The position numbers and the translations under genes were made by a program. 64,000 bases of DNA. It comes from Nostoc sp. 'Lobaria pulmonaria (5183) cyanobiont' (GTDB lineage Bacteria > Cyanobacteriota > Cyanobacteriia > Cyanobacteriales > Nostocaceae). Each line of letters opens with the position of its first letter. The stretch's first letter is position 1. Location of the stretch: contig NZ_CP026692.1 of NCBI RefSeq assembly GCF_002949795.1, forward strand, positions 3,952,545 through 4,016,544, read 5' to 3'. This document shows positions 17,652 to 25,684 of this stretch, in pieces. The notes beneath the pieces are model-generated. The model saw nothing but the letters and a program-made list of their open reading frames with translations. It ran no database searches and was not told the origin of the DNA.

Positions 17652-17948
17652 TTGCACCAAAAAACCACCTATGCCGATTATTTGTATTTTCGAGGACTAC
17701 CCAGAATGACATCCGTCGCCGCACAAGTCTCAATCACCACAATTATTCCTATGTTGATCGCGATCGCAAATCGGCAATGGGAACAGTTTAAAGAATTGGA
17801 GGCAAATTTTGTATCCCAGTATGGAGTAGAGGTATGGTAAGAGGTTTTTAATTTTCGTCTCAAGCCAGCACTGGATAAAGATTCTGACAGATGGCTATTG
17901 ATTCAGTGGTGTGGTGAAGGAATTATCTCAGTTAAAAATGTGGCGTAG
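17652..17948 (+). pseudogene. Small gene interrupted by a single in-frame TAA
   Basis: One frame stays open before and after a TAA at 17838-17840. The upstream part ends in FKELEANFVSQYGVEVW and the downstream part continues EVFNFRLKPALDKDSDRWLL and QWCGEGIISVKNVA before TAG at 17946-17948. The two halves read as one charged, soluble protein of about 98 residues, and a CAA or CAG to TAA change would explain the break. I recall similar short proteins in Nostoc but no named family. It follows the pentapeptide gene by 3 bp. Confidence 0.6.
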
Positions 17949-18294
17949 GTGCGATCGCAAATAGTTCTAATATTCTTTGCGATCGCTGCTGTTTAATGGT
18001 ACTAGATTGCGTCATCGTTTTTATTCCCATCCAAAGGTCACTACTTCGCCGTTTCGTTATATTGTTGCCAAGGGTAAAACAGTGCTAGGGTTTGAATATG
18101 CCAATACCCTGTGTCTTCATGATATAATCTCCAAACAAGTAAATTTAGAGCTTCTTGGGCATTTCTTATCAAGTTTACTCTTGTGTTGGTTCCACTAATG
18201 GTGAGCGTGTATGTAAGCCAGTGCTTATCCTATCAAAGAGGCGATCGCTCAGTCCTTCCTCGCGTTAATATACTTTCGTTGTCTTATTGGGGCA
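17949..18294. other. Intergenic, no gene seen
   Basis: About 345 bp between the broken small gene and the lipoprotein gene. It contains several HIP1 sites (GCGATCGC) but no sustained frame or hairpin that I can defend. It is the convergent junction of two gene groups. Confidence 0.5.
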
Positions 18295-18810
18295 TTATAC
18301 TACACCGTTTATGTATTCTGGTCGAGAGGGTGGGGCAAACCTTTCAACGCTTTTACAAACAATACTTAGCGTTTTCAGTTGTTTATCTCCAGTAATGGGA
18401 ACAGCAAAGACTGCTCCAACATAGGACTTAAGCTCAAAGCCCCACTTTCCATTACAATAGTCTTGAACGGCATAGCTATAAACAGCATCAATAGTTGTCT
18501 TAGAGAGAACGTCAGCATTTATCTCAGTATAGTAACCATAACAAATTTGTGTTCCGAAAATTGGTGGAAAGTAACCAGAATTAGTTCCTCGTTCATCAGG
18601 AGGTTTAAAAAAGGTTTTGTGTTTGGAGAAGTAGCTCTGTTGCTCCTGAATCTTATATACAAGATGCTTTTCTGCTTCTTTCTCAAGTCTTGATATCTTT
18701 TCATCCATTGCCTTATTTTCGTCTTTATTCTCACAGCCAGCCAAAAGGAAGCTTAGTGAAATAATTAGTACTAAAAAATAAGCTGATACGATTAATATTT
18801 TTATTTTCAT
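18295..18810 (-). CDS. Lipoprotein with type IV pilin G/H-like C-terminal segment
   Basis: 171 residues. A lipoprotein signal is clear: a hydrophobic run and LLAGC, with the lipidated Cys at residue 26. A charged helix follows (DEKISRLEKEAEKHL). The C-terminal part (DAVYSYAVQDYCNGKWGFELKS, YVGAVFAVP, then a late Cys in LSIVCKS) resembles the globular part of the cyanobacterial pilin-like G/H family, but there is no prepilin cleavage motif. The start codon overlaps the CPBP protease stop by 4 bp (ATGA), so the two are probably translationally coupled. Confidence 0.7.
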   Translation of the reverse strand: MKIKILIVSAYFLVLIISLSFLLAGCENKDENKAMDEKISRLEKEAEKHLVYKIQEQQSYFSKHKTFFKPPDERGTNSGYFPPIFGTQICYGYYTEINADVLSKTTIDAVYSYAVQDYCNGKWGFELKSYVGAVFAVPITGDKQLKTLSIVCKSVERFAPPSRPEYINGVV

Positions 18811-19640
18811 ATATGACGCGATCGCTCAGTTCGCCCCCGTATCCAAAACGCCAGTATACTCATTAACAACACCCCCATCACTCCTTGTAGGGGATTATTA
18901 TTCACACCAGTTACCCAATCAGGAACCTGGCCAGAATATTTCACTAATTTACCCACATTAATAATGTAGTAACCCCAAACTAAACCACCATGCAAACCAA
19001 TTGGAAAACCCAAGCGTCCCCTCCGCCAACGCTTTCCCCATACTTGCGTTAACCCCAGCAGTACTAAAGCTGGAAATTGCGGCAGTGTATGAATAATTGC
19101 CTCCAAGGGTTTAATAAAGTGCAATGTAGCAAAGGCAGTTGCATCTGTCCACAGTGCCACACGCAGACTGTAATCTCGTTGTAACTCATCTAGTAACCAG
19201 CCTCGGAATAACAATTCCTCAGCAAATCCAACACCTAAGCCAACAAGTAAACCCTCTAAAACAACTTTCAGCAAAAAAACTTTCGGTTGTTGCCACACCA
19301 ACCAACCCAACAAACTTTCTACCCCAAAAAGTATCAGAATATTAATTAGCCCCAGAGCCAAGCCACGCAGTAAATCCACACCGTTTTGCCGCGTGAATTC
19401 TAAGCCATAATGCCGCAGAATTTGGGGCTGCTGGTAGACATATTTACCCCATAGTCTCAGGATAAAAATAAATACTGCATATAACAATACTAATGTCAAT
19501 ATACTTTCTAAGTTTGAATCATGTACTAGTAAGTATATTGGTATAGCCAATGGCAACCATAGCAACAATAAAGTCAAAATAAAAGCACCCAGCCTAATAG
19601 GGGCAGGGCGTTCAGCTAAACGGACAAGGTTTTCTTTCAT
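18807..19640 (-). CDS. CPBP-family intramembrane glutamic protease (CAAX protease-like)
   Basis: About 277 residues from the ATG at 19640 (MKENLVRLAERPAP); an upstream in-frame start at 19694 is possible. Seven or eight membrane segments are visible. The catalytic signature EELLFRG (EEXXXR) is present, with further conserved positions in FATLHFIKP and GLHGGLVWGYY. Such proteases cleave membrane substrates or process peptides. It lies between clpS and the lipoprotein gene, all minus-strand. The coupled lipoprotein may be its partner or substrate; that is inference. Confidence 0.88.
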   Translation of the reverse strand: MKENLVRLAERPAPIRLGAFILTLLLLWLPLAIPIYLLVHDSNLESILTLVLLYAVFIFILRLWGKYVYQQPQILRHYGLEFTRQNGVDLLRGLALGLINILILFGVESLLGWLVWQQPKVFLLKVVLEGLLVGLGVGFAEELLFRGWLLDELQRDYSLRVALWTDATAFATLHFIKPLEAIIHTLPQFPALVLLGLTQVWGKRWRRGRLGFPIGLHGGLVWGYYIINVGKLVKYSGQVPDWVTGVNNNPLQGVMGVLLMSILAFWIRGRTERSRHI

Positions 19641-19711
19641 ACTAAATAAGTCACTAATCAGCAGCCAATACTCTAAATTTCGACTACTGACCAATGACCA
19701 ATGACCAATGA

Positions 19712-19993
19712 CTATTCATCAGGTTCAATCGTGCTACTTAAACCGTGACTTATCAATGTTTCGCAATAAAACTCAGCGTGTTCCAGGGCGCAAGTAATGA
19801 CTAAAGCTAGCCCATTAGTATGGGCTTCCATCATGATGCTCACAGCTTGGGGTTGGGTAAGGCTAGGTACAGTGGCTATTAGTGACTGTACAACATGCTC
19901 CATAGAGTTGTAGTCGTCGTTATGGAGCAAAACGCGATACCGAGGCGCGAGCTTGCGGGTTGTGGAAGGCTTTTCAATGGTTTCAACTGACAC
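19712..19993 (-). CDS. clpS: ATP-dependent Clp protease adaptor ClpS
   Basis: 93 residues. The family core is clear: YRVLLHNDDYNSMEHVVQSL, then MMEAHTNGLALVITCALEHAEFYCETL. ClpS binds N-degron substrates and delivers them to ClpAP/ClpCP. The Asn-Asp-Asp of the amino-terminus-binding pocket is kept. Cyanobacteria often have two ClpS proteins; I cannot say from this window which one this is. About 70 bp of GACCAATGACCAATGAC-type repeat separates it from the CPBP protease gene downstream. Confidence 0.94.
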   Translation of the reverse strand: MSVETIEKPSTTRKLAPRYRVLLHNDDYNSMEHVVQSLIATVPSLTQPQAVSIMMEAHTNGLALVITCALEHAEFYCETLISHGLSSTIEPDE

Positions 19994-20288
19994 GGCTCTT
20001 TGCTCTTTTCTCGTTACTTCACTACAACAAAATCTCTGTCTAGCGATCGCTCAACAGTTATTTACCTATTCTATAGTATTTTTGCTCAGATACTATGCTA
20101 GGAAAACCCTTGGCTGCCAGGGATTGGTTGTATTAGTTTTGCGTAGCCACTTGATAAGGTACACGTCTTAGACATGGCTGCCGTAAGAGTGCTACCCTAA
20201 TCTTACAGAAGCTTTCCTTAAACGTAGCGCATTTTCCCTTTTAAGATTAAGGAAGTTGCAAGCAAAATAATCCTTGCCCCTCCCCAAG

Positions 20289-20654
20289 ATGGACATGAGC
20301 CTAGATTTTCTTCAACCGGGACAAATTGTGTCTCTAGAGTATGGCGAGAGGAACCTGTATGCAGAAGTCATTCAATTTGTAGTTTCCCGCCAGTTGTGCT
20401 GGGTGCGTCCTTTATTAATGGTTACTTTCATAGAAGAATCACCCCTAATTACTGATTTGCGAGATGCATCTGACTTACTTTGGCCTGCCAATTTATTTCG
20501 CCCAGCATTAGACACAGAAGTAATTACCTTCTTGAGCCAACTTTTAGCAAAAGAGCCAAAAACTGAACCGGATTCAGCCGCCAAGCAGCAACTCAATCAG
20601 TTTATTCACCAACTTTGGCAAGCATATCAAGAGGGGTTGGGGATTGGGGATTAG
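20289..20654 (+). CDS. Conserved hypothetical cyanobacterial protein
   Basis: About 121 residues from the ATG at 20289. The sequence (FLQPGQIVSLEYGERNLYAEVIQFV, RQLCWVRPLLM, DLRDASDLLWPANLFRPALD) suggests a small beta-rich domain followed by helices. There is no signal peptide or membrane segment. The last residues (GLGIGD) are encoded by a GGGGATTGGGGATT repeat, so the original C-terminus may have been altered. I do not recognise a named family. Confidence 0.7.
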   Translation: MDMSLDFLQPGQIVSLEYGERNLYAEVIQFVVSRQLCWVRPLLMVTFIEESPLITDLRDASDLLWPANLFRPALDTEVITFLSQLLAKEPKTEPDSAAKQQLNQFIHQLWQAYQEGLGIGD

Positions 20655-20659
20655 TGATT

Positions 20660-20905
20660 GGGCATCGGGCACTTGTACTGAGCGAAGCCGTTGGCGCAGC
20701 CTCTGGTAGATAAGTATTGGGCATTGGGCATGGAGAATAGACAACGTAGAGACTTCTTCAATAATTCTTCCTTGTCCCCTTGCTAAATTTAATTACGAAT
20801 TATGTTAGGGAGTCCTTGTACCCTTAAAGAGAAGCAAGCTATACACAACTTTCTCGTAGAGAGTGTCATTACGTTAGTGCAGCGTCTCGTAGAGAGCGTC
20901 ATTAT
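20660..20905. repeat. Cluster of dispersed low-complexity repeats
   Basis: Contains CTGAGCGAAGCCGTTGGCGC, whose relative CTGAGCTTGTCGTTGGCGCAG lies near 50388, and a tandem pair of CTCGTAGAGAG(T/C)GTCATTA units at about 20852 and 20886. No coding potential. Confidence 0.55.
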
Positions 20906-20913
20906 GAATTATT

Positions 20914-21114
20914 TTAAAATCCCAGGCTAGGAACCAACTGGATTCGTCCAGCATCCATCTCTGCCATTAATAATTCTAGGGCTTCGTAATCAACATCAGA
21001 AATGTAACCCAGTTCCGTCAGTTCTGAGTTTATTTCATTCTCTATCTCAGGAGTTAGTTTTTTAATGTCAAGAGCTTTTTCTACCAATTTACGAATAGCG
21101 TACTGAGTTCTCAT
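20914..21114 (-). CDS. Small conserved acidic protein of unknown function
   Basis: 66 residues, helical and charged (RTQYAIRKLVEKALDIKKL, TPEIENEINSELTELGYI, DYEALELLMAEMDAG) and ending in LVPSLGF. Its layout resembles a small cyanobacterial family I have seen without function. The start codon is followed 80 bp upstream by a CRP-like palindrome at 21197-21210 that could govern its promoter. Confidence 0.65.
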   Translation of the reverse strand: MRTQYAIRKLVEKALDIKKLTPEIENEINSELTELGYISDVDYEALELLMAEMDAGRIQLVPSLGF

Positions 21115-21195
21115 AAGTAATAACCCAACTGTAATATGACACTAATCATCCCAGATCAGCCTCAGTATAAAGAGCGATCCAAATACTAACTTATT

Positions 21196-21211
21196 AGTGA
21201 TATATATCACA
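21196..21211. promoter_or_regulatory. CRP-type palindrome
   Basis: AGTGA-TATATA-TCACA is a perfect inner palindrome with the spacing of cAMP-receptor-protein sites (TGTGA-N6-TCACA); only the outermost left base differs. It is 82 bp upstream of the 66-residue gene (minus) and about 375 bp upstream of the STAS gene (plus). Cyanobacteria have CRP homologues; binding here is inferred. Confidence 0.5.
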
Positions 21212-21585
21212 ATTTAATTAGTTAACTAGATAATTCACTATGACTTTGCTGTATACCATCAGCAACGCTAAAGTGGGAGATTTAACCTACCGTTAAGACT
21301 TGGCTAAATTAGCTTTAGTTATAGACTAAGCAAGGTTTATCAGCATAGTTACTGATAATTTGTCTGCTCTATGGCCGTCTATAGTTGATTGTTTTTGAAC
21401 TGACATAAAAAAAAAGTATATATAAACACATTTTAGCCTGGAATTATAACAATCTTTAAACAGACATACTAAAGCAATAAAGATTCAGCAAAGAGAGCTA
21501 AGACGTATGGTCGATGCAACAAAATAGAGTTTATGTTCAAATAATCCTTAGCTTGACGCTTCAAAATTCTTAATAGGATGTGACT
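21212..21585. other. Intergenic upstream of the STAS gene, no gene seen
   Basis: AT-rich, with an A/T run near 21410-21425. An AGGA ribosome-binding site at 21575-21578 is spaced 7 nt from the ATG at 21586. I see no terminator or clear promoter. Confidence 0.5.
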
Positions 21586-21915
21586 ATGCAGGCAGTGCTT
21601 AACTATCCCAAGATTGCAGTTATTCGCCCCCAAGGGTGTTTAAATGCTGCAAACGCCTTGGAATTTGAACGAGATATGACTACAGCGTTGGCGCAAAATG
21701 GTATTTCCATCTTGGTAGTAGACCTCGCAGCAGTAGAATCGTTAGACAGCGCGGGGTTGATGGCATTGTTATCTACACACAAGCTGGCTCTTACTTTAGG
21801 AAGAAGTTGCCGACTTTGTGCTGTTGCTCCACAAATTAGAATTATTTTTGAACTAACGCAACTCGATAGGGTATTTGAAATATTAGACGCTGAAGCTGAG
21901 TTGGTCCAACCATAA
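21586..21915 (+). CDS. STAS-domain protein (anti-sigma factor antagonist type)
   Basis: About 109 residues, a single STAS domain. VVDLAAVESLDSAGLMALLSTHKLA contains the conserved DSAGL motif with the Ser that is phosphorylated in SpoIIAA-type proteins. IAVIRPQGCLNAANALEFE is the first strand pair. The ATG at 21586 is chosen over the GTG at 21580 because of ribosome-binding site spacing. No anti-sigma kinase or phosphatase gene is adjacent, so its partner is unknown. Confidence 0.9.
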   Translation: MQAVLNYPKIAVIRPQGCLNAANALEFERDMTTALAQNGISILVVDLAAVESLDSAGLMALLSTHKLALTLGRSCRLCAVAPQIRIIFELTQLDRVFEILDAEAELVQP

Positions 21916-22063
21916 CTTTATGTAAAAGCACAAAGGTTCGGGCAATAAGTAGAGTTTTTGTAAAGGAGTTGTAAGTTGCAACGATAAATTCTGTTATAAG
22001 ACCTAATTCAATGCTAAGGTTGGGGTTGGGTAGCTGTAATTAAGGTAGCTAGAAGATAGCACA

Positions 22064-24748
22064 GTGGTTGTTGCAGTTGAAAGATTAATAACGTCGGATA
22101 TTTTAAAACCAGCCCGTTACCTGGGTAACGAGCTGTTAGCAGTACACAAACCTTGGGATACGACAGCAATACATTGGGTTTTAACCTACCCAGAAGTATA
22201 TGAAGTCGGTGCATCTAATTTAGGGCACATTATCCTTTATAACATCTTAAATGCCCAACCGCGTCAATTGTGCGATCGCGCCTACCTCCCAGGAAAAGAC
22301 CTGGCAGCCAAACTACGCGAAACTAATACGCCATTGTTTGCGGTAGAGTCAAAGCGATCGCTGACAGAATTCGACATTTTAGGCTTTAGCCTCAGTTACG
22401 AACTGGGTGCAACTAACATCCTCGAAATGTTGGATTTGGCTGGAATTCCATTGACGTGGCGAGAAAGGCAGGGAGGTAGAGGGGCAGATGAGCAGGGGGG
22501 CAGGGGGGAACTTACCGATACCCAGTCATGCTTTCCGTTAATTTTTGCTGGTGGGCAAACAGCGACATCGAATCCTGAGCCTTATGCTGACTTCTTCGAC
22601 TTTTTCGCCCTTGGAGATGGAGAAGAACTACTGCCAGAAATTGGTTTGGTGTTGGAAGAAGGCAAACAAGCAGGATTGAGTCGGGAACATTTGTTACTTG
22701 ATTTGGCACAGATACCTGGCGTATATGTCCCTCAGTTTTACGATATGGCAGAGGATGGCTCAGTTCATCCTCGTCGCCCGGATGTGCCAAAACGAATTCT
22801 GCGACGGGTTGCAACTCCCATACCAGCATATTCCATTGGGCTAGTTCCTTATGTAGAAACGGTGCATGACCGCTTGACCATTGAGATTCGGCGTGGTTGC
22901 ACTCGTGGCTGTCGCTTCTGTCAACCAGGAATGCTGACTCGACCAGCACGGGATGTAGAACCAGATCGGGTTGTAAAAGCAATAGAACAGGGGATGCGGG
23001 CAACTGGTTACAATGAGTTTTCTCTACTATCTCTGAGTTGTTCTGATTATTTGTCCCTACCAGCAGTGGGGATGGAAATCAAAAATCGCTTAAAAAATGA
23101 AAATATTTCTCTAACTCTACCAAGCCAACGGGTAGACAGATTTGATGAGAATATTGCCAATATCCTGGGAGGTACGCGGCAAGGTGGACTGACTTTTGCT
23201 CCAGAAGCTGGGACTCAGCGGATGCGAGACATTGTGAATAAGGGGTTGACGAATGAAGAATTGTTGCGGGGGGTGAAAACGGCTTGGGAGCAAGGCTGGG
23301 ATAAAATAAAGTTGTATTTTATGATTGGCTTGCCGGGTGAGACGGATATTGACGTTTTAGGCATTGCCGAAACAGTAAGCTGGCTACAGCGAGAATGTCG
23401 GGGCAAAGGCAGAAAACCCCTAAACTTTAACCTGACAATTTCTAACTTTACGCCCAAGCCCCATACACCATTCCAGTGGCACTCAGTTTCTACTGCTGAA
23501 TTTAAGCGAAAGCAAAACCTCTTGCGGCAAGAATTCCGCCAAATCAAGGGAGTGAAGGTAAATTTTACCGATGTCCGCATTTCGGCAATGGAAGATTTTG
23601 TGGGACGAGGCGATCGCAATTTGAGCAAAGTAGTCCGCCGTGCTTGGGAATTGGGTGCAGGTATGGATTCCTGGTATGAAAATTTAGATCGGGCTTTTAG
23701 TGCTTGGGGGTCTGCGATCGCCCAAGCAGGTTTAGATTGGAAATACCGCCAAGTAGAAAATGGCGAAGGGAATTTGTTTCACGCAGAGGAGCACAGGAGC
23801 AGAGGAGCAGAGGAGAATACCCCACTCAGCACTCCCCATTCCCTCGATATTCCCCTACCTTGGGATCATATTGATACCGGAATTGACAAAAAGTGGCTCC
23901 AAGAAGACTTGCAACGCGCTCTAGAAGCTGCAATTGTACCCGACTGCTCTTTTGAAGGTTGTTCTCATTGTGGCGTCTGTGGCATCGACTTTGGGCATAA
24001 TATCGTGATTGAATCACCTGCCATCCCAAAATTTGCTGGCGAATTTGTCCCCAACACAACTAAGGCGCAAAGACTGCGAGTTTGGTTTGGTAAGCAGGGT
24101 AATATGGCTTTGATGAGCCATCTGGATTTAATCCGTCTATTTGACCGAGTTGTGCGGCGAGCAGGCTTACCAATTGCTTTTACTGGTGGGTTTCACCCAA
24201 TGCCACGGATTTCTCTAGCAACTGCTTTGGCTTTAGGGGCTACTAGCAGCGGTGAAATTGCAGATTTTGAGTTAACTGTACCAGTGGAAGTTAATACTTT
24301 CCGAGAAAAGTTGACTGGTGAAATGCCCACAGATATACCTATATATAATGTGGAGCAGATAGATTTAAAATCTAGTGCCGCTACCCAACTGCTAGAGACC
24401 GCAGAGTATTTGATTACTGTAGCAGCACTTGCAGAAACAACACCCATACAATGGCAAAACTGGATTGATACAATCAAAGCAAAAGAGGAACTTTGGTACG
24501 AGCAAATAACTAAGTCAGGCAAGAGCCAGTTAATAAATCTGCGCGATCGCTTATTTGAACTGGAATTAGTAGAAACCCATAATCACAAAACTGAATCTAT
24601 GTCATCTGTAATCCGTTATCTAGGTAGCTATCGCCAGGACGGTTTGCTGTTGCGTCCCGAACAAATCCTGTTTATGCTAGAGACAGTGGCTAATGTAGAA
24701 TTTCAACTCCTGCACATCCACCGCAATCGGCTAATTTTAGGGGTATAA
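22064..24748 (+). CDS. Two-part B12-binding-type radical SAM protein (TIGR03960/TIGR03936-like)
   Basis: 894 residues from a GTG start. Residues about 1-560 form the TIGR03960-type radical SAM enzyme, with an N-terminal Rossmann-like domain and CX3CX2C in RRGCTRGCRFC. The C-terminal part (RVWFGKQGNMALMSHLDLIRLFDR, then GFHPMPRISLATALALG) is the DUF2344 domain, a separate protein in some bacteria. It lies upstream of rne, as in related genomes I recall, and a role with RNA or ribosome modification has been suggested; no reaction is visible. Two stretches (about residues 135-150 and 573-595) are in-frame low-complexity repeats (for example GGRGADEQGGRGE). Confidence 0.88.
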   Translation: MVVAVERLITSDILKPARYLGNELLAVHKPWDTTAIHWVLTYPEVYEVGASNLGHIILYNILNAQPRQLCDRAYLPGKDLAAKLRETNTPLFAVESKRSLTEFDILGFSLSYELGATNILEMLDLAGIPLTWRERQGGRGADEQGGRGELTDTQSCFPLIFAGGQTATSNPEPYADFFDFFALGDGEELLPEIGLVLEEGKQAGLSREHLLLDLAQIPGVYVPQFYDMAEDGSVHPRRPDVPKRILRRVATPIPAYSIGLVPYVETVHDRLTIEIRRGCTRGCRFCQPGMLTRPARDVEPDRVVKAIEQGMRATGYNEFSLLSLSCSDYLSLPAVGMEIKNRLKNENISLTLPSQRVDRFDENIANILGGTRQGGLTFAPEAGTQRMRDIVNKGLTNEELLRGVKTAWEQGWDKIKLYFMIGLPGETDIDVLGIAETVSWLQRECRGKGRKPLNFNLTISNFTPKPHTPFQWHSVSTAEFKRKQNLLRQEFRQIKGVKVNFTDVRISAMEDFVGRGDRNLSKVVRRAWELGAGMDSWYENLDRAFSAWGSAIAQAGLDWKYRQVENGEGNLFHAEEHRSRGAEENTPLSTPHSLDIPLPWDHIDTGIDKKWLQEDLQRALEAAIVPDCSFEGCSHCGVCGIDFGHNIVIESPAIPKFAGEFVPNTTKAQRLRVWFGKQGNMALMSHLDLIRLFDRVVRRAGLPIAFTGGFHPMPRISLATALALGATSSGEIADFELTVPVEVNTFREKLTGEMPTDIPIYNVEQIDLKSSAATQLLETAEYLITVAALAETTPIQWQNWIDTIKAKEELWYEQITKSGKSQLINLRDRLFELELVETHNHKTESMSSVIRYLGSYRQDGLLLRPEQILFMLETVANVEFQLLHIHRNRLILGV
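22467..22512. repeat. In-frame G-rich repeat inside the radical SAM gene (first)
   Basis: GGGAGGTAGAGGGGCAGATG followed by an AGCAGGGGGGCAGGGG unit is the kind of low-complexity repeat normally found between Nostoc genes. Here it is translated as a Gly/Arg/Gln-rich insert without breaking the frame. Confidence 0.7.
23781..23846. repeat. In-frame repeat inside the radical SAM gene (second)
   Basis: AGAGGAGCACAGGAGCAGAG-type units are followed by a CACTCCCCATTCCC unit. The tract is translated as about 22 residues (EEHRSRGAEENTP and onwards) in the linker before the CX3C-containing DUF2344 part. Confidence 0.7.
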
Positions 24749-25684
24749 TCCTTGTAGGGCAACTTGCTAGTAGTTGTCCTAAGATGGCAGATCGCAGGAA
24801 TTGATTTTTAGCAAGGTTGCGTTAGAATAGGGTGAAGAGAAATTTTCTGGCGCTGCATTGAATTAGCTGGTTCACTACCCTGGTATTCAGGGGGCGAAAG
24901 CAAAGATATTAGAGTGCAACTTCTAGGATTTTATTCTAGACAAATCAAAAAGCAGATTAAAGAATGCACACTTTCTCTATAGCTACCTTGTGAATCAGTA
25001 ACTAACAGCAGGCTCGGTTAGCTTCTCTAAATCCATGCTTTTAAACAACTGCTGAATGTCTAATCCAGGTAGTGCCCAAGAGCTAGTGCATTACTTTTTT
25101 AGAGTTAAAGCAACCGCTGTCGGTTATGCCGACTTGTAGACGTTTACGAGACGCGCAAAGCGCTGCTTGTCTTAGGCTAGAGCGGCTCAAGGCAGGTTAG
25201 CAACTGGCGCAGCTGAGTATAACCCTAAGATAAATCCGGGGAATGGAAAATAGAAATAGTTTCTTTTTCTTAACGAATTCAGTAGGTTACTCTCAAATAA
25301 AGCATCCTGAGTTAAAATGCTCACTCAGGATTTAGAACTTTCAACTCAGAACTCCCTTGATTGAGGGTATTGGATCACAAATCAACCACGGACGGTTGAT
25401 TTAATTGCTTAAACGATATGCAGCAGTTATGAAATAATCAGCCGTAAAAACGCTCTAAAGAGCGCCAATAGCTATTTAACTTAGAAGCTCAGATTTGCGA
25501 TTTTTATTATCAGTAGCGCCTTTTGAGGGTTGCGAGGGCAGCGAAAGTATAATATCAAACCGAGAAACACTGGTAATTCAAACTGACGCGGAGACGCAGA
25601 TAGTTTTGAATTATTAAGTAATTAACCGGACTTGATACAACAAACCTCAAACCTGTAAGTGCTGCCAATTTTTGAGGAAATTGA
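24749..25684. other. Long non-coding region and probable rne leader
   Basis: About 935 bp before rne with no convincing ORF or tRNA. Around 25080-25205 there is repeat-like sequence (GCAAAGCGCTGCTTGTC). Cyanobacterial rne is known to have a long 5' untranslated region through which RNase E limits its own mRNA; that the same applies here is inference from position. Confidence 0.5.

Noticed and set aside
17006-17668. 220-codon open frame on the minus strand, opposite the pentapeptide gene
   Set aside because: It is the antisense shadow of the repeated pentapeptide codons; its Lys/Pro/Ala-rich pattern (KFAPxK repeats) follows from them. No start region or independent evidence.
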